NCBI GenBank assembly: GCA_004194705.1 | Contig: SADC01000865.1 | Location: 225,653-289,652 of the forward strand | Length of the DNA stretch: 64,000 nt | From: Ditylenchus dipsaci | Lineage: Eukaryota; Nematoda; Chromadorea; Rhabditida; Anguinidae | Direction: 5' to 3' | Shown: one piece after another, positions 17,101-29,372 of the stretch | How the letters are laid out: each line of letters starts with the position of its first letter | How positions within the stretch are numbered: position 1 is the first letter of the stretch | Translations under genes and position numbers: made by a program | The notes under the pieces: model-generated | Database searches by the model: none | What the model saw: the letters and a program-made list of their open reading frames with translations, nothing else | Told to the model about the DNA's origin: nothing

Positions 17101-20100
17101 GAAAAAAACATACGTAGTTCTGTTAAAAATAAATCATCGTTCGAATTTTGCAACAATACAGAAAGAATTTTTTAGACAGACCTTTAATTTATGTTTCAAT
17201 GTTGAAATTATCACTTAAATATCCGTTCTCTTCGTCCTTATGAAAATAGATACGTTTAATGGCACACATATTCAACCACCACAGGCAAACAACACAGTGA
17301 ACCACATCAAATAAATTACACAGTCAACTATCACAGCCAAATGATACAGTCAACCAACACAGCCAACCGACACAGCCAACCGCTATAGTTGAACGACACA
17401 GTTAACCACTACAGCCAAATGATACAGTCAACTAATACAGCCAAATGACATACTTAACCGCCATGGACAAACTACACAGTCCAATACAGTCAAATGAAAC
17501 AGTCAACTATCACAGTCAAATGATACAGTCCACCAATACAGTCAAATGAAACAGTCAACTATCACAGTCAAATGATACAGTCCACCAATACAGTCAAATG
17601 AAACAGTCAACTATCACAGTCAAATGATACAGTCCACCAATACAGTCAAATGAAACAGTCAACTATCACAGTCAAATGATACAGTCCACCAATACAGTCA
17701 ATGAAACAGTCAACTATCACAGTCAAATGATACAGTCCACCAATACAGTCAAATGAAACAGTCAACTATCACAGTCAAATGATACAGTCAACCATCACAG
17801 CAAATGATACAGTCAACCAACACAGCCAACCGACACAGCCAACCGCTATAGTTGAACGACACAGTTAACCACTACAGCCAAATGATACAGTCAACTAATA
17901 CAGCCAAATGACATACTTAACCGCCATGGACAAACTACACAGTCCACCAATACAGTCAAATGAAACAGTCAACTATCACAGTCAAATGATACAGTCCACC
18001 AATACAGTCAAATGAAACAGTCAACTATCACAGTCAAATGATACAGTCCACCAATACAGTCAAATGAAACAGTCAACTATCACAGTCAAATGATACAGTC
18101 CACCAATACAGTCAAATGATACAGTCAACTATCACAGTCAAATGATACAGTCCACCAATACAGTCAAATGAAACAGTCAACTATCACAGTCAAATGAAAC
18201 AGTCAACTATCACAGTCAAATGATACAGTCCACCAATACAGTCAAATGAAACAGTCAACTATCACAGTCAAATGATACAGTCAACCATACAGTCAAATGA
18301 TACAGTCAACTATCACAGTCAAATGATACAGTCCACCAATACAGTCAAATGAAACAGTCAACTATCACAGTCAAATGAAACAGTCAACTATCACAGTCAA
18401 ATGATACAGTCCACCAATACAGTCAAATGAAACAGTCAACTATCACAGTCAAATGAAACAGTCAACTATCACAGTCAAATGATACAGTCAACCATCACAG
18501 CCAAATGAAACAGTCAACTATCACAGTCAAATGATACAGTCCACCAATACAGTCAAATGAAACAGTCAACTATCACAGTCAAATGATACAGTCCACCAAT
18601 ACAGTCAAATGAAACAGTCAACTATCACAGTCAAATGATACAGTCCACCAATACAGTCAAATGAAACAGTCAACTATCACAGTCAAATGATACAGTCCAC
18701 CAATACAGTCAAATGATACAGTCAACTATCACAGTCAAATGATACAGTCCACCAATACAGTCAAATGAAACAGTCAACTATCACAGTCAAATGAAACAGT
18801 CAACTATCACAGTCAAATGATACAGTCCACCAATACAGTCAAATGAAACAGTCAACTATCACAGTCAAATGAAACAGTCAACTATCACAGTCAAATGATA
18901 CAGTCCACCAATACAGTCAAATGAAACAGTCAACTATCACAGTCAAATGATACAGTCCACCAATACAGTCAAATGAAACAGTCAACTATCACAGTCAAAT
19001 GATACAGTCCACCAATACAGTCAAATGAAACAGTCAACTATCACAGTCAAATGATACAGTCCACCAATACAGTCAAATGAAACAGTCAACTATCACAGTC
19101 AAATGATACAGTCCACCAATACAGTCAAATGAAACAGTCAACTATCACAGTCAAATGATACAGTCCACCAATACAGTCAAATGAAACAGTCAACTATCAC
19201 AGTCAAATGATACAGTCCACCAATACAGTCAAATGAAACAGTCAACTATCACAGTCAAATGATACAGTCAACCATCACAGCCAAATGATACAGTCAACCA
19301 ACACAGCCAACCGACACAGCCAACCGCTATAATTGAACGACACAGTTAACCACTACAGCCAAATGATACAGTCAACTAATACAGCCAAATGACATACTTA
19401 ACCGCCATGGACAAACTACACAGTCCACCAATACAGTCAAATGATACAGTCAACCATCACAGCCAACCGACACAGTCAACCATCACAGCCAAATGAGACA
19501 GTTAACCGCTATAGTTGAACGACACAGTTAACCACTACAGCATTTGGCTGTGATGGTTGACTGTGTCGGTTGGCTGTGATGGTTGACTGTATTTATTGAC
19601 TACGTCATTTGACTGTATTGGTGGACTGTGTAGTTTGGCCGTTTGACTGAGTCATTTAGTTGACTCAGTCATTTAGCTGTGTTAGTTGACTGTATCATTT
19701 CGCTGTAGTGGTTAACTGTGTCGTTCAACTATAGCGGTTGACTGTCTCATTTGGCTGTGATGGTTGACTGTGTCATTTGGCTGTGATGGTTGACTGTATC
19801 CAAATGATACAGTCAACCAACGCAGCTGAATGACACAATTTACCGATATAGACAAAATGCATATAGAGGCTCTTTTTGCCTAGTTCCAAAGACCAAAACA
19901 GGATAGAATACCATAAAACCAACCATTTTGTGGTCATCCACGACCGTTTCAGGTTGGTTCACCTTGGCCCCTAAGGCAAAAAGTCAATTTTTGGCCTAAA
20001 AAAATCTCAAAACACGTTTTCTACCGTTTCCGCGGTCTAAAATTGCCTTATGAGCGTTTAAAACTGCTTTTCTGGCACATCGATATAGTGTAATCCGGCC

Positions 20101-23100
20101 GAGATGCCCGCACTCACTTAAATCAGGCATGATTCCGAGAAGCACTGTTGATCAAAAAATGCATATTGAGTCTCTTATTGCCACGGCCCAGTTGAAAAAC
20201 ATGGTAAGACAGTCGAAAAATACAAACATTCACTTTTTTAACGTCCTGCCATCAAAGTGACCCCCTTTCATTTTCTTACCTTACCAATACAGCCCTTATT
20301 CCAGGGTACGTAACTCAAAATTTTGAAAAAGTACAATTGCCCAAAAAAGTATAATTTGGTAATTTTTCGCCAAAAAGTGTTTTTATCCAGTGCTTATTTA
20401 TTTTTGATCACCGAAAAAAAAGACTTTGACTAAAAACTTCAAAAATAAAAAGGTTTTGGGTCCCGAAAAAAGTACAAATCTTTTTTAAAAGTACAGTTAC
20501 GTTCCCTGCCTTATTCTCTTTGAAATTCAAAGGGCGCCAATTTAAATTTTTTTGAATTTTGACTAAAAAACCGTCCTACACCACCCTTCCTATGGTTGAA
20601 ATTTTTTTCAGAATAAAAAACACACGCGGCTTTCTCATGAAATCGGGGTCGAGAAACACGAATATGAGATTTTTAGCATCGAGCGAAATTTAAAAAAAGA
20701 TAAATAAAAAAGGAAGTAAATTATTTTTTTTGTCGTAGGCAAACATTTTCTTTGAAAAATAAATTTACCTAAGGCTCTTTTAGTCTCGAAGTACTGACTA
20801 ACACATACGATGGCCGGCAAGTAGATAAATCCAAGTCCAATCCCACCCAACAATCCTGAAATTGCCTCGATTAAAATCGAACTCACTCGTTCCAAAACTC
20901 ACCATAGAGAACATAATGGACATAAATATTAGGAGAAAATGTCGACAGGCATAATGCTGTAGACCTAAAACAGTCAATTTAAAAAAGTCAAAGTCATATA
21001 AAAATTAATTCACGCTAATATTGTGCCGCCTATAACCACCTAAACCACAACAATGTCGTAAAAATTTTTTAGAGCTGCTTACTTTTTTAGCCTCATATTT
21101 GTTGAGTAGGCCTCCAGCTATGGGTCCTGAACTAATAAAAGTGAGATAAAAAATTTGTGAAAAAATCTTTTTATAAACCTGATAGAAGTAATGAACCAAT
21201 AAGCATAGAACCGATGACAGAGGTAGTTGCTTTGGAGGTCTGCAAGGTTAGGCTGGATTATTGATGTTAAAGTGGAGATATTAATAAGCTTGTGTACTTG
21301 AAAAGCATCTTGGTAGAATGACATAAATGGGCCGAATGAATTGGAAACACCATCCACTGAAACAGCAGAAGATTGAAGAAAATTAGTCTATATCGTGCGT
21401 TAGTTACCAAAAAAGTTGCAGATGAAGGCGCCCACAACTACAACCCAGCCATATCTAAACTTACATATACTTTACTTTGAAACTATTTTCTTTTTTAAAG
21501 ATTCTAGTATCTTACCCGCCATCAGGGGGCACTGGCAAATGATCCACCATAGTTTCATGACGAATCCCGTCGTCTAAATATAGGAGTTTTATGAAGAAAT
21601 TAGAGCTGTTGTAAATTTCAGTCGTTTTTGAAAAGCCCGCTATTTCCTCTATTCAGACTACAGCCTACACCTAAACCAGTGACCGTAAAATGAAAATTAG
21701 ACCACAATTATCCGGAAAGAAAAAATATTTCTCAACTCCCACGAGATCTACTGGTTCTGCTTTTTCTGTTTTAGATTTTCACCCGGAAATTTAGAGATCA
21801 ACTCAAAATTTTTCTGTGTTTCGACGATTGAAATAATTACTCGACACGTTGAATAATTAGGAGAAATACAGTAAATCCGAAATTGGGTATCTGTCGTGTT
21901 GAACTATCGTGTTTCTTACAACAAATAGCAAAATTAAACTTATTGTGGAAAAATATGTAGTTGTTATGAGATATTACGTGGTATATTGGCAGGGGCCCCT
22001 TTAACAAAATAGGTCTTAACCTCAGTGGGGGTTTTTTGCCTCGTCCTCTTTTTGTATTTCTCAGAGCTGGCCCGCGTATTTTAGAACGGACTCTAACCTG
22101 ATTCTGATACATGTCCTATTATTAGTAGGGTGAAGAGTTATTGCAGGGTGGGCAGCTATTAGAGCGTGGGGAGCTAATAGAGGAAGTATGGTACCCACTA
22201 ATGTTTGAACTCAATGCAGAAAAATAATCACGTTGAAACTCATTGATAGAGTATTGGCTATGGTAGTCGCCGTCTGGCAAAATGCTATTATGATCGTCTA
22301 AACTTCCAGTAAATGACATTTCTTCTGCCTCGTCAGACAAATGATGACCACCAAGTCTGAGTTTAAGTGTTCCATTCTGCATATTGGTGTCTACAAAACA
22401 AATATTTTAGCGAAATATCAATAACAATTAAATCATACCATCGACCACTTTATCTGCAGTCTTTTCCCGGTCTGCACTCTTTTCTTTTCAGTTTGGAGTG
22501 TATCATTTGGAGGGAGTTGACTCAACTATCACAATGGGTACATCTGCACTGGGTGCCACAATGATAGATGACTCAGGCTCTCTACCAGCTTTTACTTCTG
22601 CACTTGCGTTATCTGATAAAAACAAATTAAATTAAACGGTCAGAACATTTATGTTTTGTCATTGTTGCAAAAGTAAATTGTGAAAATAATTTACAACCAC
22701 GTTTTTTCCAGGTTACTCAAAATGGATGAAATAAACTTTCACCCTGACATTTGAATTCACCTGAAATTTCTTATATTCACCGCCAAATAGTTTTGGTGCA
22801 ATCCGTTTGGTGCAATCCAATAGTGCAATCCGTTTTCCAATCGGGTACTTTAGAGTTCCCTGACACCTCTTTTTTAAAATTAGTTGGAAGCTCGTCACTT
22901 TCAACGCTCAAAAAGCCATACATAATGTTCATATTTGGAAAACTCATTTGAAAGTTCATAATGTCGGCTTTCGAACGTGTCGTCGAATGAATTCTAATGG
23001 AATGAAAAGAATGAATTCTACCCAAAACAGCATATTCACACTGAAATGCGAAAATCTTCAAATTTCGGCATTTTCATAAAAATTAAGATTAAAATCAAGA

Positions 23101-23439
23101 CAAAACAATTTGAATTCTTAAAAATTTAAAGTTTGAATATCTTTTCTCTTGAGCGGAATTCGAAATTTCTTTAATCCCTACCTTTCTACAAAAAAATGGG
23201 CCCAATTCTTTATAGGGCCAAAAAAACACAGCGAAAACTCGAAACTTAAGGCGGGAAAGGCCGTGCGTACCAAACTATGCGTTTTGTGCAGTAATATTGA
23301 AGTGACCTTGGAAAGTCTTTGGCTTCTGTGAAATTTTGGACTTAGAATAGCTCCAAAACTTACCCTTCGCAATATTTGTTTCTTCTACTTGATCAGTAGC
23401 ATCGGACGAAGATGGCTCACCATCTTTGGTGGAAACCAT
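11159..23439 (-). CDS. SLC16-type monocarboxylate transporter (MCT9/12/14-like), 28 exons
   Basis: Twelve-helix MFS transporter, expected at the plasma membrane as a proton-linked or facilitative carrier of monocarboxylates or related solutes. Exons (descending): 23439-23364, 22612-22527, 22478-22439, 22390-22199, 21573-21516, 21454-21408, 21356-21298, 21239-21179, 21126-21083, 21039-21014, 20964-20903, 20855-20769, 16940-16866, 16813-16577, 16514-16175, 14448-14370, 14241-14148, 14099-14053, 14005-13842, 13157-13062, 12303-12170, 12123-11962, 11903-11851, 11803-11731, 11676-11644, 11586-11485, 11429-11297, 11243-11159. Every phase matches, giving 914 residues. Motifs: PPDGGYGWVVVVGAF (about 145-160, the SLC16 signature), DGVSNSFGPF, GLGFIYLPAIV, YFETKRALATGLAVAGSG, GRVFFGWVADR, TNSFGLLVV. 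A 150-residue acidic N-terminus and a roughly 300-residue loop between helices 6 and 7 make it much longer than the usual 450-500 residues. RPLSRRDVFLQGS in the loop resembles MCT9/12/14-type members. The start is the only ATG in frame with exon 1. The substrate is unknown. Confidence 0.9.
12554..12814. mobile_element. TGCCTTGGTCCCC-family MITE in an SLC16 intron
   Basis: The ends TGCCCTTGTCCCCCTGTTG and CAACAGGGGGCCAAGGC are inverted copies. It sits between the exons at 12,303 and 13,062. The interior differs from the 4,033 copy. Confidence 0.55.
13204..13388. mobile_element. Tigger-like MITE in an SLC16 intron, inner block ATAGTGTACCC
   Basis: CAGTCAACTCTGGATACAGT at the left and TGTATTGAGAGTGGACTG at the right are inverted, with TA on both sides. 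CTCGATATAGTGTA is repeated within each arm. Confidence 0.7.
14661..16014. mobile_element. Element ended by inverted tandem arrays (GGACAATTCACGCCC)
   Basis: The left end holds about seven head-to-tail copies of a 15-17-bp unit GGACAATTCACGCCC (14,668-14,790). The right end holds about eight copies of the inverse, GGGCGTGAATTGTCC (15,893-16,005). The outermost bases (GGTACACGGACAATTCAC, and the inverse of GAATTGTCGCGTACC) also match. The 1.1-kb interior contains a tRNA-like sequence, its inverted partial copy, and palindromes of AAGTGGACGACCACTTGG. It lies entirely within the SLC16 intron between 14,449 and 16,174. Confidence 0.65.
14905..14985 (+). repeat. tRNA-like sequence inside the array-ended element
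   Basis: CATGGCGCAATGCGTAAGCC resembles an A box and TTGCAGGTTCGATCCCACG contains a near-consensus B box (GGTTCGATCC) about 45 nt later. Stem pairing in the T arm is imperfect, so a working tRNA is unlikely. An inverted partial copy with GGGATCGAACCTGCGC is at 15,113-15,130. Confidence 0.4.
16097..16125 (-). other. Exon-like island in SLC16 intron, phase incompatible
   Basis: A TTTCAG acceptor and a GTTAGTG donor bound 29 nt that could read MNSAFTSIA. It follows the 16,175 donor in phase but then does not join the 14,448 exon in frame, whereas skipping it does. It may be a rare alternative exon or chance. Confidence 0.2.
17268..19850. repeat. 13-bp minisatellite with 52-bp higher-order unit, partly inverted
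   Basis: The array consists of 13-mers such as ACAGTCAACTATC, ACAGTCAAATGAT, ACAGTCCACCAAT and ACAGTCAAATGAA, arranged mainly as four-monomer (52-bp) blocks. A longer variant block containing CCGCTATAGTTGAACGACAC and AACCGCCATGGACAAACTAC recurs three times (about 17,380, 17,845 and 19,325). From about 19,541 to 19,797 the units run inverted (TTTGGCTGTGATGGTTGACT), so the array end can fold back. It fills most of the 3.8-kb SLC16 intron between 16,941 and 20,768. Confidence 0.9.
21848..22198. repeat. TACCGTATT-family remnants next to an SLC16 splice donor
   Basis: AATTAGGAGAAATACAGTA at 21,856-21,872 and CTAATAGAGGAAGTATGGTA near 22,193 are both right-hand ends of this family in the same orientation, so this is a partial or rearranged copy rather than an intact element. 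Its end abuts the donor GTGGGTACC of the exon ending at 22,199. Confidence 0.4.
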
Positions 23440-25680
23440 TTGTCTTCAAAAAAGAAATAATTTGGCACTTTAGAGAAAATGTCTCAGTTGAAGGACGGAA
23501 TAGAATGAAAAAATGGTCAGTCTGAAAACGAAATTGCGAAATAGTGAGCGTAAAAGTGATTGAACTCATAAAAAGTTCCTCAATAAAAAAATTTAAGGAA
23601 GCAAATGGACTGTAAAAATTGCGTCTACAATCTTCAAAATACATTTCACAAAACCTTGCTGACTGAGAACACTACAATTTGGGGAAGGCTAGGTGCAAGG
23701 AAAGTCATTGAACAAATAGAGAAAGAGCGAAAGTTGGTTATAAACGAGGGGATTTCACAAAAAAAATCAAAGCAATGGCCAGCCACTTGCTTGTTCTCTC
23801 TGTCTTTTGTGTGCTGCAAATTCTCAGCAACAAAAAGTGTTAAAAGAAGATGATTTGGCTCAAAAAGCAATCAAAATGATTGCGTATGGGAAAAATATCT
23901 TTTTTCTTTTTAAATTTTAGTATTTTTCAGAGACTTTTAATAACAGTTTGCTTTGTTTTTGGTTGCCTCTGTTTTCGATTTTGCGAGTAAAAATGTTTCT
24001 TTTTGTTAATTTGTGTTAGTCGACTTGTTTTTGGACTACTAATTAGTTGTGATTAGCTAATGTTTTTCTGAAAATGAAGTTAAACAAAAAGGTAGAAAGA
24101 GGGTTTTTCTTGCAGAATAAAGATATTATGTGGAATAAATACACTATTTAAACATCTAATTTTTTGAAATTCAAGATGCTTAATAGATATTTGGGGTTTA
24201 TTTTAAAACACGATGTCCTAAAGTAATTCACCTGATTAAAAAAATTAGCTCTTTTCTAAAACAACTTCAGAATTTTTCTTTGCATATTCCTTGGTTCCAG
24301 CAGAAAATTAATATGGAAAAACATAATGTGAATTTTTTTGGTCCTTTCGTGATTTGGTTATCTAACCTTGCCATTGGCAAAAACCACCGGAGTCATATTT
24401 TTGACATTTTTTGACAATAGAATTTTATTAGGTAACTTCATGAGTTAAACAATAACTGTAAATAGTTGTATCCGAACAATAACTGTAAATAGTCAGCTTA
24501 TTTGCAGGATGTATAAGAAAGCAGTATAGAATACCCCACCCCTAAAATCTGACCCTCTAAAAATAACTGTAACTAGCCTTTAAAACAACAAGTTTAGGCT
24601 TAGCCCTTAGGCTCGGCGGTAGGCCAGCGTAAGGAATTTGTGACTAATGAATGTCTTACGCACATTTTCCGGGCTCTGGGACATATAGTTGAGTACTCTT
24701 TCCTTAAGTTTTATAAGAAAGAAAGTTTAGGGGGGGGGGCGTATTCTATACTAGGGTCGAAAAATCTATGTATTGAAAAAAATCAACCAGTACTTTAAAA
24801 GGGCTATTTCATCTCACATTGTAACCTCTATTCAAAAACAATATAACGAAAAGAGGGCGAAAGAATCAGTCATAAATAATCAAGGGCCCTAATTGTATTT
24901 TTAGTTATTATTTTTTCATCCAAAGACAAACTAGGTCAAAAAATATCTCACATTTTGAAAAAATTGGGGTTGAAATAATCTAGCACGATTTTTTTTGGAA
25001 AAAAAGTTGTTGGCAATATTTTAGAAAAGCAATGTACAATTTCCATCAAGCGTAAAACCCAATTAGAGCAAAACAAATAATAAAAGTAGTCAAAATTGTG
25101 CTTTTCGTTGCTGATAAGGCGCTGTGAAACAGAAGCTCAAAAAATGTAGTAGTTTAATTGTCAGTCACGTTTGAGCGCAATAAATTCCACACCAAATAAA
25201 CAAAGGTCTACACATTGTTATTAAAAGCAAGCAGCAGTTTTCTATTTTTCTCGCTAGCTTGCTCTTCCCTAACTCCACAAAATAAATGAAATTATGGTGC
25301 ATCTAGGGGAGAAAAGCTTTTTGTCCAGCATCTAAATGGCTTTGTTCTAGCTGAAGAAAAAGGAGGAAATTTCTAGGAAAGTAGTCTCCCGAGAGACCAA
25401 CACCATTTTTGGAATTAGAGATGCTTATATTTGAAAAAAGCTGATGTCTTTAAGACATTTTTCATTCGAAAATGATTGCTTATTTGTGTCTATAATTGTA
25501 GAGATATTATTTATAGATGTTTGATGGCAAATTAAAAGCTTTTACGGATGAGACCACAACATAAGCTACATTTTTTATTAAGTGGAATAAATTTTCAATG
25601 TAAAACATTTTTAGGACAAAATATTGTAAACTAGTGTTTTAAACTGTGCATTTATGTTATTGGATCGAAAAATTCACGGC
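23440..25680. other. 5' flank of the SLC16 gene and intergenic DNA
   Basis: No exon was supported. 24,600-24,660 carries a piece related to the GGCCAGCGTA repeat interior. A GGGGGGGGGGCGTATTC run lies near 24,733. The 23,605-23,853 plus-strand frame has no recognisable features and lies directly upstream of the SLC16 start, so it is more likely promoter or untranslated DNA. Confidence 0.35.
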
Positions 25681-25695
25681 TGAAGAGTTATCAAA

Positions 25696-26216
25696 ATGCT
25701 TGCCCGACCATCGCAAAGAGGTTGTCAACAAAGAGATCTAGATTTCGCTTCTATCCTGAGACGTAAACGTCCCATAGTTACCAGCACGCGTCGGTCTTTC
25801 ACACTCTGCGTCCGGTGGTTTCCCCACATACTACTACACACACAACTTACGACCGTCGGATACACACATACTCTCCATTTTTCGACACACATCCCAATGA
25901 CACCTCCCTATTGACAGAACTTTGGGTGTTCGCGCCCCAGGATAGAACCTCTCAGCATCAGGGAATGGGAAACGTTACCCAAACCCAAAATAACACAATA
26001 ACTCACCAAGTCTCGCAGTCTCGCTGTCTTCCTCAGCACCTCGATTCGACCACACAAAATAACCAGAATTACGTTTCCTCCATGCCAGTTCCTTCCTCCT
26101 TGTCTAATTTAAACGAATTGGCGACCTCTTCATATCACGGAATCAATAATTCACGAGAGTTAATGATATTCTTTTACAAAAAAAAGATTCTGCTATTTTG
26201 GACTTTGATTAATTAA
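25696..26216 (+). CDS. Possible coding region of unknown function
   Basis: The GC content rises and two overlapping frames stay open. The better one (about 25,815-26,216, no ATG at its start) is rich in Ser, Thr, Asn and Gln, for example GMGNVTQTQNNTITHQVSQS and YVSSMPVPSSLSNLNELATS. This is the composition of disordered tails of regulatory proteins. It ends at TAA after LFWTLIN. Splice borders upstream were not resolved. Part of the sequence just after the frame is duplicated at 28,495 (see that entry). Could be non-coding. Confidence 0.3.
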
Positions 26217-26939
26217 ACTTTAAAATGTAGAGCACAAGTAAAAATCATCATAACAAACTTTTCAAAAATAACAAGCAAATATTCAAGAAAACTGAAAAAG
26301 CTGAAATCGAAAAAGAAGAGTAAAATTATCAATAGGAAAATAATTTTTTCTATTGAAAAGTTTGTACGAAAAGAAAGTTGGATTCATAACGATTTTAGAA
26401 AAATACTTTGAAGTAAAAATCAAACGTATTTTCCTAAGCTTTTTTTAAATTGGAGCAATGTGGAGAATTTTCAAAAGACCTGCAAAAAATAAATCATGAT
26501 CATTGATCGAAGTACAAAATATTTTTTGTACATGCCAAAATGAAAAATTATTTCTGTCCTTAAAAAAGTGTTGAACGAATCGTTTCGAGCAAGATAAGAT
26601 GTTTTAATTGTCTTTATACCAGCTGCATAAATGTTGTAATCAATACCACAGCTTTGAGCTAAGCTATGGTTTAAAGAAGCCAATTAATTTTTTTATAATC
26701 ACTTTATGACAACAGGTAAAGTGGTAAAAGTTTTAAACACCATGAATAGGTATTTTGGCATTAAAAAGTAGCAGCTTGCGAAAATTCTAATTGAGACAAT
26801 TTGAATTACGACAATTCGAAATTAAGACAATTCGAATTGAGACGATTTCTTGTAGAATAAAATTTCTGGCGTAACTCGCTTTTAACCACCCTTCCCTCCA
26901 AAAAGCTACTCGGTTTAATCACCAACCCCCCCCCCCCCC

Positions 26940-27015
26940 CCCAAATAATTTTTTTAGGTGCAACCAACTCTCGATTTAACGAACCCCTGGGGGGGGGGGT
27001 TGTTGGTTGGATTTT
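26940..27015. repeat. Poly-C/poly-G inverted run with Tigger-like end
   Basis: A run of about 20 C is followed by CAACCAACTCTCGATTTAAC and a GGGGGGGGGGG tract. The middle word matches the CAGTCAACTCTCGATTTAAC ends of Tigger-like MITEs, so this looks like a decayed copy. Confidence 0.35.
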
Positions 27016-27918
27016 AAAATCGAGTAGCGCCGAATTTCTTGTGCAACATCTTGTAAAATAGAAACCGTTTTCCGTCTCCATATAGTTTACTATGTTCAAC
27101 TCTGCATAGTCGATTATTCGCAGTCGACTGTTTAAAAGAAGTTCCATCACCTATTGACAAGCTTTCCGGGGTTAAAATTAAGGTGTTCAACAGTTCAACG
27201 GTTGAGCGACAAATTTGTGTAGTTTCGAACAGTTTTTCATGATGACTCTGAAAACAAATTTTGAATACGACGAATATATTATATACGACGGGTAACTTTT
27301 CTTTTCAACTTGGGACGCTAAAAGTCACGTGTCTCACTTTTCTCATGCGTTTTTCTCGGCAGTATTGAAAATAATTTTATTTTTATTGTAGCTTGTTTAA
27401 AAGCTGAAAAAACTGAGCTTTCTAACGACATATCGATTTCACATTAATCATAACTGAATTTGAGATTTTTGGTCCGAAGAAACATTTATGTCATTTTTCA
27501 AAAAACTGTTTTGGTTCAGTAAACGGTAAATACTACTTGGCAGAGCAAGTTGTTTTCAGATTCAGAATGAGCATGAAAAACTGTTAAAAAAAATACACAA
27601 AATTGTCACTCTAGCGTTGAAGTGTTAAGTCCACTATGACATCCATTATAAAAGAGTATGCAAGTTTCACGCATCACTAACTTATCATAGCTGACTAACC
27701 AGCCCATTGATAATAAAACAATAACTAAACAATAATCATTAATCTTGATGGGGTGGTGGAAAAAAGGAGATGATAAAGCTTTTTCTGCATCCAGTCCAGC
27801 ATGCTGCTGCTATATCTCTAGCTAGCTGAAGCTATTGATGGATGGCGCGCCCCATGAAAAGAGGCTAGTCAACCAGCAGAAATAGAGAAAGAGAACTAGA
27901 CAAACATACACTAGCGGC

Positions 27919-28258
27919 TTGGCGACGCAGCAACAGCAGCAAGCAAGCAGGAAGCAGAAATTGGCGGTCGGCTGGCAGCTGCATACTTTGACGACTGCTG
28001 GCTGGCAGCAGACAAAGGCAGAAGCAGAGAGTGCCTTTTTTCAGAGTCTTATATTATTTTTTTCTTTTTCTCTCTTTGGAACTATTGTTTTTCGTGCCAA
28101 TGGACAGCAGCAGTAGCACTTCGCACACACAAAATAATCAGGAGTTGACAGCTACAGCACTCTCTTCATTAACACCCCACCATTTTTTTATTGCCTTCGG
28201 GGTGAGGGTGTGCACATTGTTAGTTTACTCAGAAAGGAGCTGCATTCGAGGTTTATAG
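27919..28258 (+). other. GC-richer CAG-rich stretch with short open frames
   Basis: CAGCAACAGCAGCAAGCAAG and related CAG-rich words stand out against AT-rich flanks. An ATG at 28,100 opens MDSSSSTSHTQNNQELTATA, then LSSLTPHHF, ending at 28,258. It may be the first coding exon or 5' untranslated region of a + strand gene, but no partner exon was identified. Confidence 0.25.
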
Positions 28259-28494
28259 CTTATTTTACGGCTTGTTTGTTTATTTTGTGACGTGCATTCG
28301 TAGATATTTTCAAGTTGGCTGTTGTAAACACTTTTAGTAAGGTCAAAAAAGTTCAACAACAGATTTTAAAATTACATGACATGTTTTTTCAACAGGGCAA
28401 GGCCGGACGGTAAGACCAGCACATTATGGTGCAGAGTCTAATAATGAATCCTTTATTGCGGTGAATTTTATTTTGATGCGGCAACTTTCGTCCC

Positions 28495-28589
28495 AAAAAG
28501 ATTCTGCTATTTTGGACTTTGATTAATTAAACTTTAAAATGTAGAGCACAAGAAGCAGAAATTGGCGGTCGGCTGGCAGCTGCATACTT
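28495..28589 (+). pseudogene. Joined copy of two separated segments (retrocopy-like junction)
   Basis: Bases 28,495-28,551 are identical over 57 nt to 26,181-26,237, and 28,552-28,589 are identical over 38 nt to 27,951-27,988. In the source the two segments are separated by 1,713 nt that begin GTAAAAATC and end GCAAGCAG, a canonical GT-AG intron shape. The copy therefore looks like a fragment of spliced RNA put back into DNA. Short microhomology (AAG) at the join also allows a template-switch or deletion origin. No poly(A) tail or target duplication was seen. Confidence 0.5.
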
Positions 28590-29372
28590 ACTGGAAATAG
28601 TTACATAAAAAGGTGTTTAACTTTTGATATTCACACGCGGACGCTCTATATCGTATTTTTATAAAAACTAAAAATTAGTTTTTTGAATTAATTGTACTGT
28701 GTTGATATAAGATGTCAATTAAAAAATGTTTGGTTGTTTAAAATTTTTTTTGAAAAAAGTCACATCAGTCACATTTAAAAGACTCCAGTCCCATCCGTAT
28801 TTAGCTACTCAGAGTAGAGCGATTGGTCGTTCTTTCAGAGTAAACACAGAGAAACCGAGATAACATTACAGAAGAGCTATAGGTGATTAATGCTCGTTTA
28901 TGCCCTCAATTTTTTTGCTATTTTTCTCTAAAATTCGATGTCAATTTTGTTAATATTTCTACACTAGCGTGTAGCCCTACATCTTGACTCTCTAATAAGC
29001 TATCAAACTTTGCTGTTTGATTTCAAAGGTTTCAAAATAATGGTCAAAAACTTAAATTTTAGACATCTACGTTGCTAAAATCATGCAGCGAAATTCGATA
29101 GATCATCAGAAAGCCAAAATTTACGGCTGCCCGCTAGTGTAAAAAGTTTCACAAAAGTGAAATAAAATTCATAGAAAGATGGCAATCTAAAATTTATAAA
29201 CTCAAGGGCGTAAATCAATTTTAGCCATAATTAAAAGTTAAAAAATTAAATTGTGTGACAGACTTTAATAACAGACTTCATCTCCAAATATTGTACAGAA
29301 TTTTATAAATATATTGGAAGTATACAATTTAAGCACAACTTTCTATTGCAAATATCTTGTGCACTGAAATGC
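28590..29372. other. AT-rich intergenic DNA
   Basis: No exon or clear repeat was recognised between the joined copy and the TIL-domain gene, which ends here on the minus strand. Confidence 0.35.

Noticed and set aside
17268..19850. CRISPR-like array
   Set aside because: The units are contiguous 13-mers without unique spacers, lie in a eukaryotic intron and flip orientation. It is a minisatellite.
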